Below, one piece after another: positions 42,995-57,200 of a stretch of 64,000 bases of DNA; the first letter of the stretch is position 1; every line of letters begins with the position of its first letter. The stretch spans positions 248,001 to 312,000 of the forward strand of contig JAZGUH010000261.1 of the NCBI GenBank assembly GCA_037893225.1, written 5' to 3'. Under the pieces are notes generated by a model that was not told the DNA's origin, searched no databases, and saw only the letters and a list, made by a program, of their open reading frames with translations. Source of the DNA: Hippasteria phrygiana (lineage: Eukaryota > Echinodermata > Asteroidea > Valvatida > Goniasteridae). The position numbers and the translations under genes were made by a program.

Positions 42995-43000
42995 TCAAAT
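42995..43000. other. Right target-site duplication (TCAAAT)
   Basis: Same hexamer as at 28024-28029. The satellite monomer resumes immediately with 'tccctggggtatgg'. Confidence 0.85.
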
Positions 43001-44072
43001 TCCCTGGGGTATGGACTTGCTTTACTCATTCATAATTGCATGAAATATCAAGCAAATACAGTCATTTTGACATGTATGGATAGCTTAGATCTGGCGCTAC
43101 ATGTTGCAATCATCGGCGGCTGCCTAGAGTTAAAACTTGTGGAGAAAATTCAAACCTCGCAATGTTTATTTTCTTTCCGGCCAACATCTGTGTACATATT
43201 ACCGTCTATTTATTGCTCCATGCATGTCAAATTCCCTGGGGTATGGACTTGCTTTATTCATTCATAATTGCATGAAATATCAACCAAATGCAGTAATTTT
43301 GACATGTATGGATAACTTAGATCTGGCGCTACATGTTGCAATTATCGGCGGCTTCTTAGAGTTAACACTTGTGGAGAAAATTCAAACCTCGCAATGTTTA
43401 TTTTCTTTCCGGCCAACATCTGTGTGCATATTACCTTCTATTTATTGCTCCATGCCTGTCAAATTCCCTAGGGTATGACTTGCTTTACTCATTCATAATT
43501 TAATGAAATATCAACCAAATACAGTAATTTTGACATGTATGGATAGCTTAGGTCTGGCGCTACATGTTGGAATCATCGGCGGCTTCCTAGAGTTAAAACT
43601 TGTGGAGAAAATTCAAACCTCGCAATGTGTATTTTCTTTCCGGCCAACATCTGTGTACATATTACCGTCCATTTATTGCTCCATGCATGTCAAATTCCCT
43701 GGGGTATGGACTTGCTTTACTCATTCATAATTGCATGAAATATTAACCAAATGCAGCAATTTTGACATGTATGGATAGCTTAGATCTGGCGCTACATGTT
43801 GCAATCATCGGCGGCTTCCTAGAGTTAAAACTTGTGGAGAAAATTCAAACCTCGCAATGTTTATTTTCTATCCGGCCAACATCTGTGTGCATATTACCTT
43901 CTATTTATTGCTCCATGCATGTCAAATTCCCTGGGGTATGGACTTGCTTTACTCATTCATAATTGCATGAAATATCAACCAAATTCAGTAATTTTGACAT
44001 GTATGGATATCTTAGATCTGGCGCTACATGTTGCAATTATCGGCGGCTTCTTAGAGTTAAAACTTGTGGAGA
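43001..44072 (+). repeat. Satellite A, continuation to the right of the Polinton
   Basis: About 4.6 monomers in the same orientation as the left block. These copies carry more private changes than the interior of the array (for example 'aatttaatgaaat' at 43498, 'aatgtgtattttc' at 43625, 'gtccatttatt' at 43668), as expected for monomers near an array edge that escape homogenisation. Confidence 0.95.
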
Positions 44073-44286
44073 TGTTGGCCGGAAAGAAAATAAACATTGC
44101 GAGGTTTGAATTTTCTCCACAAGTTTTAACTCTAAGAAGCCGCCGATAATTGCAACATGTAGCGCCAGATCTAAGCTATCCATACATGTCAAAATTACTG
44201 AATTTGGTTGATATTTCATGCAATTATGAATGAGTAAAGCAAGTCCATACCCCAGGGAATTTGACATGCATGGAGCAATAAATAGA
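43900..44286. repeat. Fold-back inverted repeat at the satellite orientation switch
   Basis: Plus-oriented satellite A stops at 44072 ('ttgtggaga') and is joined to minus-oriented satellite A starting at 44073 ('tgttggccgg'). The arms ending at 44072 and starting at 44114 are complementary for about 170 bp with a single mismatch (near 44009/44177), with a 41-bp spacer. The repeat could extrude as a cruciform. It is the boundary of an inversion, or possibly an assembly fold-back. Confidence 0.9.
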
Positions 44287-46689
44287 CGGTAACATGTACA
44301 CAGATGTTGGCCGGAAAGAAAATAAACATTGCGAGGTTTGAATTTTCTCCACAAGTTTTAACTCTAAGAAGCCGCCGATAATTGCAACATGTAGCGCCAG
44401 ATCTAAGCTATCCATACATGTCAACATTACTGAATTTGGTTGATATTTCATGCAATTATGAATGAGTAAAGCAAGTCATACCCCTTGGAATTTGACATGC
44501 ATGGAGCAATAAATAGAAGGTAATATGCACACAGATGGTGGCCAGGAAGAAAATAAACATTGCGAGGTTTGAATTTTCTCCACAAGTGTTAACTCTAAGA
44601 AGCCGCCGATAATTGCAACATGTAGCGCCAGATCTAAGTTATCCATACATGTCAAAATTACTGCATTTGGTTGATATTTCATGCAATTATGAATGAATAA
44701 AGCAAGTCCATACCCCAGGGAATTTGACAGGCATGGAGCAATAAGTAGAAGGTAATATGCACACAGATGTTGGCCGGAAAGAAAATAAACATTGCGAGGT
44801 TTGAATTTTCTTCACAAGTTTTAACTCTAGGAAGCCGCCGATGATTGCAACATGTAGCGCCAGATCAAAGCTATCCATACATGTCAAATTTACTGCATTT
44901 GGTTGATATTTCATGCAATTATGAATGAGTAAAGCAAGTCCATACCCCAGGGAATTTGACAGGCATGGAGCAATACATAGAAGGTAATATGCACACAGAT
45001 GTTGGCCGGAAAGAAAATAAACATTGCGAGGTTTGAATTTTCTCCACAAGTTTTAACTCTAGGAAGCCGCCGATGATTGCAACATGTAGCGCCAGATCTA
45101 AGCTATCCATACATGTCGCAACATGTAGCGCCAGATCTAAGATATCCATACATGTCAAAATTACTGAATTTGGTTGATATTTCATGCAATTATGAATTAG
45201 TACAGCAAGTCCATACCCCAGGGAATTTGACATGCATGGAGCAATAAATAGACGGTAACATGTACACAGATGTTGGCCGGAAAGAAAATAAACATTGCGA
45301 GGTTTGAATTTTCTCCACAAGTTTTAACTCTAAGAAGCCGCCGATAATTGCAACATGTAGCGCCAGATCTAAGCTATCCATACATGTCAACATTACTGAA
45401 TTTGGTTGATATTTCATGCAATTATGAATGAGTAAAGCAAGTCATACCCCTTGGAATTTGACATGCATGGAGCAATAAATAGAAGGTAATATGCACACAG
45501 ATGGTGGCCAGGAAGAAAATAAACATTGCGAGGTTTGAATTTTCTCCACAAGTGTTAACTCTAAGAAGCCGCCGATAATTGCAACATGTAGCGCCAGATC
45601 TAAGTTATCCATACATGTCAAAATTACTGCATTTGGTTGATATTTCATGCAATTATGAATGAATAAAGCAAGTCCATACCCCAGGGAATTTGACAGGCAT
45701 GGAGCAATAAGTAGAAGGTAATATGCACACAGATGTTGGCCGGAAAGAAAATAAACATTGCGAGGTTTGAATTTTCTTCACAAGTTTTAACTCTAGGAAG
45801 CCGCCGATGATTGCAACATGTAGCGCCAGATCAAAGCTATCCATACATGTCAAATTTACTGCATTTGGTTGATATTTCATGCAATTATGAATGAGTAAAG
45901 CAAGTCCATACCCCAGGGAATTTGACAGGCATGGAGCAATACATAGAAGGTAATATGCACACAGATGTTGGCCGGAAAGAAAATAAACATTGCGAGGTTT
46001 GAATTTTCTCCACAAGTTTTAACTCTAGGAAGCCGCCGATGATTGCAACATGTAGCGCCAGATCTAAGCTATCCATACATGTCGCAACATGTAGCGCCAG
46101 ATCTAAGATATCCATACATGTCAAAATTACTGAATTTGGTTGATATTTCATGCAATTATGAATTAGTACAGCAAGTCCATACCCCAGGGAATTTGACATG
46201 CATGGAGCAATAAATAGACGGTAACATGTACACAGATGTTGGCCGGAAAGAAAATAAACATTGCGAGGTTTGAATTTTCTCCACAAGTTTTAACTCTAAG
46301 AAGCCGCCGATAATTGCAACATGTAGCGCCAGATCTAAGCTATCCATACATGTCAACATTACTGAATTTGGTTGATATTTCATGCAATTATGAATGAGTA
46401 AAGCAAGTCATACCCCTTGGAATTTGACATGCATGGAGCAATAAATAGAAGGTAATATGCACACAGATGGTGGCCAGGAAGAAAATAAACATTGCGAGGT
46501 TTGAATTTTCTCCACAAGTGTTAACTCTAAGAAGCCGCCGATAATTGCAACATGTAGCGCCAGATCTAAGTTATCCATACATGTCAAAATTACTGCATTT
46601 GGTTGATATTTCATGCAATTATGAATGAATAAAGCAAGTCCATACCCCAGGGAATTTGACAGGCATGGAGCAATAAATAGAAGGTAATA
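44073..46689 (-). repeat. Satellite A, inverted block
   Basis: About 11 monomers in the opposite orientation, ending abruptly at 46689 inside a monomer ('gaaggtaata'), where satellite B begins. No gene is present; open frames on the minus strand are the same satellite frames seen in the left block. Confidence 0.95.
44224..46689 (-). repeat. 966-bp higher-order repeat in inverted satellite A
   Basis: Landmarks at 44224, 44476, 44687 and 44919 recur at +966 (45190, 45442, 45653, 45885) and partly at +1,932 (46156, 46408). One unit is four monomers plus a 39-bp internal duplication (45079-45117 repeated at 45118-45156, differing at one base). Copies 2 and 3 share changes ('gaattagtacagc') absent from copy 1. 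Confidence 0.88.
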
Positions 46690-46798
46690 GCCCCTCCTTT
46701 CCCTGTTTATAATTGAATGGGATATTGACCAAATCCAGTAATTTTTACACGTATGGGTAGCTTAGATCTAGCGCAACAATTTGAGACCATCGCCAGCT

Positions 46799-49700
46799 TC
46801 AGAGCGTTAGAACTCGTGGAGAAAATTCAAACCTCGCAACAAATTTCTTCCCGTGAACTCTGTGTGCGTTTTCCCGTTTACTGCATTGTGACTGCTTAAC
46901 GTTTGCCACATTTTCAGATGAACGCCCCTCCTTTCCTTTTTCATAATTGAATAGGATATTGACAAAATCCAGCAATTTGTACACGTATGGGTAGCTTAGA
47001 TCTAGCGCAACAATTTGAGACCATCGCCAGCTTCAGAGCGTTAAAACTCGTGGAGAAAATTCAAACCTCGCAACAAATTTCTTCCCGTGAACTCTTTGTG
47101 CGTTCTCCCGTTTACTGCATTGTGACTGCTTAACGTTTGCCAAATTTTCAGATGAACGCCCCTCCTTTCCCTGTTCATAATTGAATGGGATATTGACCAA
47201 ATCCAGTATGTTTTACATGTATGGGTAGCTTAGATCTAGCGCAACAATTTGAGACCATCGCCAGCTTCAGAGCCTTAGAACTCGTGGAGAAAATTCAAAC
47301 CTCGCAACAAATTTCTTCCCGTGAACTCTGTGTGCGTTTTCCCGTTTACTGCATTGTGACTGCTTAACGTTTGCCACATTTTCAGATGAACGCCCCTCCT
47401 TTCCCTTTTCATAATTGAATAGGATATTGACAAAATCCAGCAATTTGTACACGTATGGGTAGCTTAGATCTAGCGCAACAATTTGAGACCATCGCCAGCT
47501 TCAGAGCGTTAGAACTCGTGGAGAAAATTCAAACCTCGCAACAAATTTCTTCCCGTGAACTCTTTGTGCGTTTTCCCGTTTACTGCATTGTGACTGCTTA
47601 ACGTTTGCCACATTTTCAGATGAACGCCCCTCCTTTCCCTTTTCATAATTGAATAGGATATTGACAAAATCCAGCAATTTGTACACGTATGGGTAGCTTA
47701 GATCCAGCGCAACAATTTGAGACCATCGCCAGCTTCAGAGCGTTAGAACTCGTGGAGAAAATTCAAACCTCGCAACAAATTTCTTCCCGTGAACTCTTTG
47801 TGCGTTCTCCCGTTTACTGCATTGTGACTGCTTAACGTTTGCCAAATTTTCAGATGAACGCCCCTCCTTTCCCTGTTCATAATTGAATGGGATATTGACC
47901 AAATCCAGTATGTTTTACACGTATGGGTAGCTTAGATCTAGCGCAACAATTTGAGACCATCGCCAGCTTCAGAGCGTTAGAACTCTTCGAGAAAATTCAA
48001 ACCTCGCAACAAATTTCTTCCCGTGAACTCTTTGTGCGTTCTCCCGTTTACTGCATTGTGACTGCTTAACGTTTGCCAAATTTTCAGATGAACGCCCCTC
48101 CTTTCCCTGTTCATAATTGAATGGGATATTGACCAAATCCAGTATGTTTTACACGTATGGGTAGCTTAGATCTAGCGCAACAATTTGAGACCATCGCCAG
48201 CTTCAGAGCGTTAGAACTCGTGGAGAAAATTCAAACCTCGCAACAAATTTCTTCCCGTGAACTCTGTGTGCGTTTTCCCGTTTACTGCATTGTGACTGCT
48301 TAACGTTTGCCACATTTTCAGATGAACGCCCCTCCTTTCCTTTTTCATAATTGAATAGGATATTGACAAAATCCAGCAATTTGTACACGTATGGGTAGCT
48401 TAGATCTAGCGCAACAATTTGAGACCATCGCCAGCTTCAGAGCGTTAGAACTCGTGGAGAAAATTCAAACCTCGCAACAAATTTCTTCCCGTGAACTCTT
48501 TGTGCGTTCTCCCGTTTACTGCATTGTGACTGCTTAACGTTTGCCAAATTTTCAGATGAACGCCCCTCCTTTCCCTGTTCATAATTGAATGGGATATTGA
48601 CCAAATCCAGTATGTTTTACACGTATGGGTAGCTTAGATCTAGCGCAACAATTTGAGACCATCGCCAGCTTCAGAGCCTTAGAACTCGTGGAGAAAATTC
48701 AAACCTCGCAACAAATTTCTTCCCGTGAACTCTGTGTGCGTTTTCCCGTTTACTGCATTGTGACTGCTTAACGTTTGCCACATTTTCAGATGAACGCCCC
48801 TCCTTTCCCTTTTCATAATTGAATAGGATATTGACAAAATCCAGCAATTTGTACACGTATGGGTAGCTTAAATCTAGCGCAACAATTTGAGACCATCGCC
48901 AGCTTCAGAGCGTTAGAACTCGTGGAGAAAATTCAAACCTCGCAACAAATTTCTTCCCGTGAACTCTTTGTGCGTTTTCCCGTTTACTGCATTGTGACTG
49001 CTTAACGTTTGCCACATTTTCAGATGAACGCCCCTCCTTTCCCTTTTCATAATTGAATAGGATATTGACAAAATCCAGCAATTTGTACACGTATGGGTAG
49101 CTTAGATCCAGCGCAACAATTTGAGACCATCGCCAGCTTCAGAGCGTTAGAACTCGTGGAGAAAATTCAAACCTCGCAACAAATTTCTTCCCGTGAACTC
49201 TTTGTGCGTTCTCCCGTTTACTGCATTGTGACTGCTTAACGTTTGCCAAATTTTCAGATGAACGCCCCTTCTTTCCCTGTTCATAATTGAATGGGATATT
49301 GACCAAATCCAGTATGTTTACACGTATGGGTAGCTTAGATCTAGCGCAACAATTTGAGACCATCGCCAGCTTCAGAGCGTTAGAACTCTTCGAGAAAATT
49401 CAAACCTCGCAACAAATTTCTTCCCGTGAACTCTTTGTGCGTTCTCCCGTTTACTGCATTGTGACTGCTTAACGTTTGCCAAATTTTCAGATGAACGCCC
49501 CTCCTTTCCCTGTTCATAATTGAATGGGATATTGACCAAATCCAGTATGTTTTACACGTATGGGTAGCTTAGATCTAGCGCAACAATTTGAGACCATCGC
49601 CAGCTTCAGAGCGTTAGAACTCGTGGAGAAAATTCAAACCTCGCAACAAATTTCTTCCCGTGAACTCTGTGTGCGTTTTCCCGTTTACTGCATTGTGACT

Positions 49701-51010
49701 GCTTAACGTTTGCCACATTTTCAGATGAACGCCCCTCCTTTCCTTTTTCATAATTGAATAGGATATTGACAAAATCCAGCAATTTGTACACGTATGGGTA
49801 GCTTAGATCTAGCGCAACAATTTGAGACCATCGCCAGCTTCAGAGCGTTAGAACTCGTGGAGAAAATTCAAACCTCGCAACAAATTTCTTCCCGTGAACT
49901 CTTTGTGCGTTCTCCCGTTTACTGCATTGTGACTGCTTAACGTTTGCCAAATTTTCAGATGAACGCCCCTCCTTTCCCTGTTCATAATTGAATGGGATAT
50001 TGACCAAATCCAGTATGTTTTACACGTATGGGTAGCTTAGATCTAGCGCAACAATTTGAGACCATCGCCAGCTTCAGAGCCTTAGAACTCGTGGAGAAAA
50101 TTCAAACCTCGCAACAAATTTCTTCCCGTGAACTCTGTGTGCGTTTTCCCGTTTACTGCATTGTGACTGCTTAACGTTTGCCACATTTTCAGATGAACGC
50201 CCCTCCTTTCCCTTTTCATAATTGAATAGGATATTGACAAAATCCAGCAATTTGTACACGTATGGGTAGCTTAGATCTAGCGCAACAATTTGAGACCATC
50301 GCCAGCTTCAGAGCGTTAGAACTCGTGGAGAAAATTCAAACCTCGCAACAAATTTCTTCCCGTGAACTCTTTGTGCGTTTTCCCGTTTACTGCATTGTGA
50401 CTGCTTAACGTTTGCCACATTTTCAGATGAACGCCCCTCCTTTCCCTTTTCATAATTGAATAGGATATTGACAAAATCCAGCAATTTGTACACGTATGGG
50501 TAGCTTAGATCCAGCGCAACAATTTGAGACCATCGCCAGCTTCAGAGCGTTAGAACTCGTGGAGAAAATTCAAACCTCGCAACAAATTTCTTCCCGTGAA
50601 CTCTTTGTGCGTTCTCCCGTTTACTGCATTGTGACTGCTTAACGTTTGCCAAATTTTCAGATGAACGCCCCTCCTTTCCCTGTTCATAATTGAATGGGAT
50701 ATTGACCAAATCCAGTATGTTTTACACGTATGGGTAGCTTAGATCTAGCGCAACAATTTGAGACCATCGCCAGCTTCAGAGCGTTAGAACTCTTCGAGAA
50801 AATTCAAACCTCGCAACAAATTTCTTCCCGTGAACTCTTTGTGCGTTCTCCCGTTTACTGCATTGTGACTGCTTAACGTTTTCCAAATTTTCAGATGAAC
50901 GCCCCTCCTTTCCCTGTTCATAATTGAATGGGATATTGACCAAATCCAGTATGTTTTACACGTATGGGTAGCTTAGATCTAGCGCAACAATTTGAGACCA
51001 TCGCCAGCTT
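46799..51010 (+). repeat. Satellite B hexamer higher-order repeat (about 1,404 bp)
   Basis: Subtype landmarks at 46799, 47267 and 47501 recur at 48203, 48671 and 48905 (+1,404), then at 49606, 50074 and 50308 (+1,403; one monomer near 49316 has lost a T). Six monomers therefore form the amplified unit, in about three tandem copies. Confidence 0.82.
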
Positions 51011-54000
51011 CAGAGCGTTAGAACTCGTGGAGAAAATTCAAACCTCGCAACAAATTTCTTCCCGTGAACTCTTTGTGCGTTTTCCCGTTTACTGCATTGT
51101 GACTGCTTAACGTTTGCCACATTTTCAGATGAACGCCCCTCCTTTCCCTTTTCATAATTGAATAGGATATTGACAAAATCCAGCAATTTGTACACGTATG
51201 GGTAGCTTAGATCCAGCGCAACAATTTGAGACCATCGCCAGCTTCAGAGCGTTAGAACTCGTGGAGAAAATTCAAACCTCGCAACAAATTTCTTCCCGTG
51301 AACTCTTTGTGCGTTCTCCCGTTTACTGCATTGTGACTGCTTAACGTTTGCCAAATTTTCAGATGAACGCCCCTCCTTTCCCTGTTCATAATTGAATGGG
51401 ATATTGACCAAATCCAGTATGTTTTACACGTATGGGTAGCTTAGATCTAGCGCAACAATTTGAGACCATCGCCAGCTTCAGAGCGTTAGAACTCTTCGAG
51501 AAAATTCAAACCTCGCAACAAATTTCTTCCCGTGAACTCTTTGTGCGTTCTCCCGTTTACTGCATTGTGACTGCTTAACGTTTGCCAAATTTTCAGATGA
51601 ACGCCCCTCCTTTCCCTGTTCATAATTGAATGGGATATTGACCAAATCCAGTATGTTTTACACGTATGGGTAGCTTAGATCTAGCGCAACAATTTGAGAC
51701 CATCGCCAGCTTCAGAGCCTTAGAACTCGTGGAGAAAATTCAAACCTCGCAACAAATTTCTTCCCGTGAACTCTGTGTGCGTTTTCCCGTTTACTGCATT
51801 GTGACTGCTTAACGTTTGCCACATTTTCAGATGAACGCCCCTCCTTTCCCTTTTCATAATTGAATAGGATATTGACAAAATCCAGCAATTTGTACACGTA
51901 TGGGTAGCTTAGATCCAGCGCAACAATTTGAGACCATCGCCAGCTTCAGAGCGTTAGAACTCTTCGAGAAAATTCAAACCTCGCAACAAATTTCTTCCCG
52001 TGAACTCTTTGTGCGTTCTCCCGTTTACTGCATTGTGACTGCTTAACGTTTGCCAAATTTTCAGATGAACGCCCCTCCTTTCCCTGTTCATAATTGAATG
52101 GGATATTGACCAAATCCAGTATGTTTTACACGTATGGGTAGCTTAGATCTAGCGCAACAATTTGAGACCATCGCCAGCTTCAGAGCCTTAGAACTCGTGG
52201 AGAAAATTCAAACCTCGCAACAAATTTCTTCCCGTGAACTCTGTGTGCGTTTTCCCGTTTACTGCATTGTGACTGCTTAACGTTTGCCACATTTTCAGAT
52301 GAACGCCCCTCCTTTCCCTTTTCATAATTGAATAGGATATTGACAAAATCCAGCAATTTGTACACGTATGGGTAGCTTAGATCTAGCGCAACAATTTGAG
52401 ACCATCGCCAGCTTCAGAGCGTTAGAACTCGTGGAGAAAATTCAAACCTCGCAACAAATTTCTTCCCGTGAACTCTTTGTGCGTTTTCCCGTTTACTGCA
52501 TTGTGACTGCTTAACGTTTGCCACATTTTCAGATGAACGCCCCTCCTTTCCCTTTTCATAATTGAATAGGATATTGACAAAATCCAGCAATTTGTACACG
52601 TATGGGTAGCTTAGATCCAGCGCAACAATTTGAGACCATCGCCAGCTTCAGAGCGTTAGAACTCGTGGAGAAAATTCAAACCTCGCAACAAATTTCTTCC
52701 CGTGAACTCTTTGTGCGTTCTCCCGTTTACTGCATTGTGACTGCTTAACGTTTGCCAAATTTTCAGATGAACGCCCCTCCTTTCCCTGTTCATAATTGAA
52801 TGGGATATTGACCAAATCCAGTATGTTTTACACGTATGGGTAGCTTAGATCTAGCGCAACAATTTGAGACCATCGCCAGCTTCAGAGCGTTAGAACTCTT
52901 CGAGAAAATTCAAACCTCGCAACAAATTTCTTCCCGTGAACTCTGTGTGCGTTCTCCCGTTTACTGCATTGTGACTGCTTAACGTTTGCCACATTTTCAG
53001 ATGAACGCCCCTCCTTTCCTTTTTCATAATTGAATAGGATATTGACAAAATCCAGCAATTTGTACACGTATGGGTAGCTTAGATCTAGCGCAACAATTTG
53101 AGACCATCGCCAGCTTCAGAGCGTTAGAACTCGTGGAGAAAATTCAAACCTCGCAACAAATTTCTTCCCGTGAACTCTTTGTGCGTTCTCCCGTTTACTG
53201 CATTGTGACTGCTTAACGTTTGCCAAATTTTCAGATGAACGCCCCTCCTTTCCCTGTTCATAATTGAATGGGATATTGACCAAATCCAGTATGTTTTACA
53301 CGTATGGGTAGCTTAGATCTAGCGCAACAATTTGAGACCATCGCCAGCTTCAGAGCCTTAGAACTCGTGGAGAAAATTCAAACCTCGCAACAAATTTCTT
53401 CCCGTGAACTCTGTGTGCGTTTTCCCGTTTACTGCATTGTGACTGCTTAACGTTTGCCACATTTTCAGATGAACGCCCCTCCTTTCCCTTTTCATAATTG
53501 AATAGGATATTGACAAAATCCAGCAATTTGTACACGTATGGGTAGCTTAGATCTAGCGCAACAATTTGAGACCATCGCCAGCTTCAGAGCGTTAGAACTC
53601 GTGGAGAAAATTCAAACCTCGCAACAAATTTCTTCCCGTGAACTCTTTGTGCGTTTTCCCGTTTACTGCATTGTGACTGCTTAACGTTTGCCACATTTTC
53701 AGATGAACGCCCCTCCTTTCCCTGTTCATAATTGAATGGGATATTGACCAAATCCAGTATGTTTTACACGTATGGGTAGCTTAGATCTAGCGCAACAATT
53801 TGAGACCATCGCCAGCTTCACAGCGTTAGAACTCTTCGAGAAAATTCAAACCTCGCAACAAATTTCTTCCCGTGAACTCTTTGTGCGTTTTCCCGTTTAC
53901 TGCATTGTGACTGCTTAACGTTTGCCACATTTTCAGATGAACGCCCCTCCTTTCCCTGTTCATAATTGAATGGGATATTGACCAAATCCAGTATGTTTTA

Positions 54001-54299
54001 CACGTATGGGTAGCTTAGATCTAGCGCAACAATTTGAGACCATCGCCAGCTTCACAGCGTTAGAACTCTTCGAGAAAATTCAAACCTCGCAACAAATTTC
54101 TTCCCGTGAACTCTGTGTGCGTTTTCCCGTTTACTGCATTGTGACTGCTTAACGTTTGCCAAATTTTCAGATGAACGCCCCTCCTTTCCCTGTTCATAAT
54201 TGAATGGGATATTGACCAAATCCAGTATGTTTTACACGTATGGGTAGCTTAGATCTAGCGCAACAATTTGAGACCATCGCCAGCTTCAGAGCCTTAGAA

Positions 54300-57200
54300 C
54301 TCGTGGAGAAAATTCAAACCTCGCAACAAATTTCTTCCCGTGAACTTTGTGTGCGTTCTCCTGTTTACTGCATTGTGACTGCTTAACGTTTGCCAAATTT
54401 TCAGATGAACGCCCCTCCTTTCCCTGTTCATAATTGAATGGGATATTGACCAAATCCAGTATGTTTTACACGTATGGGTAGCTTAGATCTAGCGCAACAA
54501 TTTGAGACCATCGCCAGCTTCACAGCGTTAGAACTCTTCGAGAAAATTCAAACCTCGCAACAAATTTCTTCCCGTGAACTCTGTGTGCGTTCTCCCGTTT
54601 ACTGCATTGTGACTGCTTAACGTTTGCCACATTTTCAGATGAACGCCCCTCCTTTCCCTGTTCATAATTGAATGGGATATTGACCAAATCCAGTATGTTT
54701 TACACGTATGGGTAGCTTAGATCTAGCGCAACAATTTGAGACCATCGCCAGCTTCAGAGCGTTAGAACTCGTGGAGAAAATTCAAACCTCGCAACAAATT
54801 TCTTCCCGTGAACTCTGTGTGCGTTCTCCCGTTTACTGCATTGTGACTGCTTAACGTTTGCCAAATTTTCAGATGAACGCCCCTCCTTTCCCTGTTCATA
54901 ATTGAATGGGATATTGACCAAATCCAGTATGTTTTACACGTATGGGTAGCTTAGATCTAGCGCAACAATTTGAGACCATCGCCAGCTTCAGAGCGTTAAA
55001 ACTCGTGGAGAAAATTCAAACCTCGCAACAAATTTCTTCCCGTGAACTCTTTGTGCGTTCTCCCGTTTACTGCATTGTGACTGCTTAACGTTTGCAAAAT
55101 TTTCAGATGAACGCCCCTCCTTTCCCTGTTCATAATTGAATGGGATATTGACCAAATCCAGCAATTTGTACACGTATGGGTAGCTTAGATCTAGCGCAAC
55201 AATTTGAGACCATCGCCAGCTTCAGAGCGTTAGAACTCGTGGAGAAAATTCAAACCTCGCAACAAATTTCTTCCCGTGAACTCTTTGTGCGTTCTCCCGT
55301 TTACTGCATTGTGACTGCTTAACGTTTGCCAAATTTTCAGATGAACGCCCCTCCTTTCCCTGTTCATAATTGAATGGGATATTGACCAAATCCAGTATGT
55401 TTTACACGTATGGGTAGCTTAGATCTAGCGCAACAATTTGAGACCATCGCCAGCTTCAGAGCCTTAGAACTCGTGGAGAAAATTCAAACCTCGCAACAAA
55501 TTTCTTCCCGTGAACTCTGTGTGCGTTTTCCCGTTTACTGCATTGTGACTGCTTAACGTTTGCCACATTTTCAGATGAACGCCCCTCCTTTCCCTGTTCA
55601 TAATTGAATAGGATATTGACAAAATCCAGCAATTTGTACACGTATGGGTAGCTTAGATCTAGCGCAACAATTTGAGACCATCGCCAGCTTCAGAGCGTTA
55701 GAACTCGTGGAGAAAATTCAAACCTCGCAACAAATTTCTTCCCGTGAACTCTTTGTGCGTTTTCCCGTTTACTGCATTGTGACTGCTTAACGTTTGCCAC
55801 ATTTTCAGATGAACGCCCCTCCTTTCCCTTTTCATAATTGAATAGGATATTGACAAAATCCAGCAATTTGTACACGTATGGGTAGCTTAGATCTAGCGCA
55901 ACAATTTGAGACCATCGCCAGCTTCACAGCGTTAGAACTCTTCGAGAAAATTCAAACCTCGCAACAAATTTCTTCCCGTGAACTCTGTGTGCGTTCTCCC
56001 GTTTACTGCATTGTGACTGCTTAACGTTTGCCAAATTTTCAGATGAACGCCCCTCCTTTCCCTGTTCATAATTGAATGGGATATTGACCAAATCCAGTAT
56101 GTTTTACACGTATGGGTAGCTTAGATCTAGCGCAACAATTTGAGACCATCGCCAGCTTCAGAGCGTTAAAACTCGTGGAGAAAATTCAAACCTCGCAACA
56201 AATTTCTTCCCGTGAACTCTTTGTGCGTTCTCCCGTTTACTGCATTGTGACTGCTTAACGTTTGCAAAATTTTCAGATGAACGCCCCTCCTTTCCCTGTT
56301 CATAATTGAATAGGATATTGACAAAATCCAGCAAATTGTACACGTATGGGTAGCTTAGATCTAGCGCAACAATTTGAGACCATCGCCAGCTTCAGAGCGT
56401 TAGAACTCGTGGAGAAAATTCAAACCTCGCAACAAATGTCTTCCCGTGAACTCTGTGTGCGTTCTCCCGTTTACTGCATTGTGACTGCTTAACGTTTGCC
56501 ACATTTTCAGATGAACGCCCCTCCTTTCCCTTTTCATAATTGAATAGGATATTGACAAAATCCAGCAATTTGTACACGTATGGGTAGCTTAGATCTAGCG
56601 CAACAATTTGAGACCATCGCCAGCTTCACAGCGTTAGAACTCTTCGAGAAAATTCAAACCTCGCAACAAATTTCTTCCCGTGAACTCTGTGTGCGTTTTC
56701 CCGTTTACTGCATTGTGACTGCTTAACGTTTGCCAAATTTTCAGATGAACGCCCCTCCTTTCCCTGTTCATAATTGAATGGGATATTGACCAAATCCAGT
56801 ATGTTTTACACGTATGGGTAGCTTAGATCTAGCGCAACAATTTGAGACCATCGCCAGCTTCAGAGCCTTAGAACTCGTGGAGAAAATTCAAACCTCGCAA
56901 CAAATTTCTTCCCGTGAACTTTGTGTGCGTTCTCCTGTTTACTGCATTGTGACTGCTTAACGTTTGCCAAATTTTCAGATGAACGCCCCTCCTTTCCCTG
57001 TTCATAATTGAATGGGATATTGACCAAATCCAGTATGTTTTACACGTATGGGTAGCTTAGATCTAGCGCAACAATTTGAGACCATCGCCAGCTTCACAGC
57101 GTTAGAACTCTTCGAGAAAATTCAAACCTCGCAACAAATTTCTTCCCGTGAACTCTGTGTGCGTTCTCCCGTTTACTGCATTGTGACTGCTTAACGTTTG

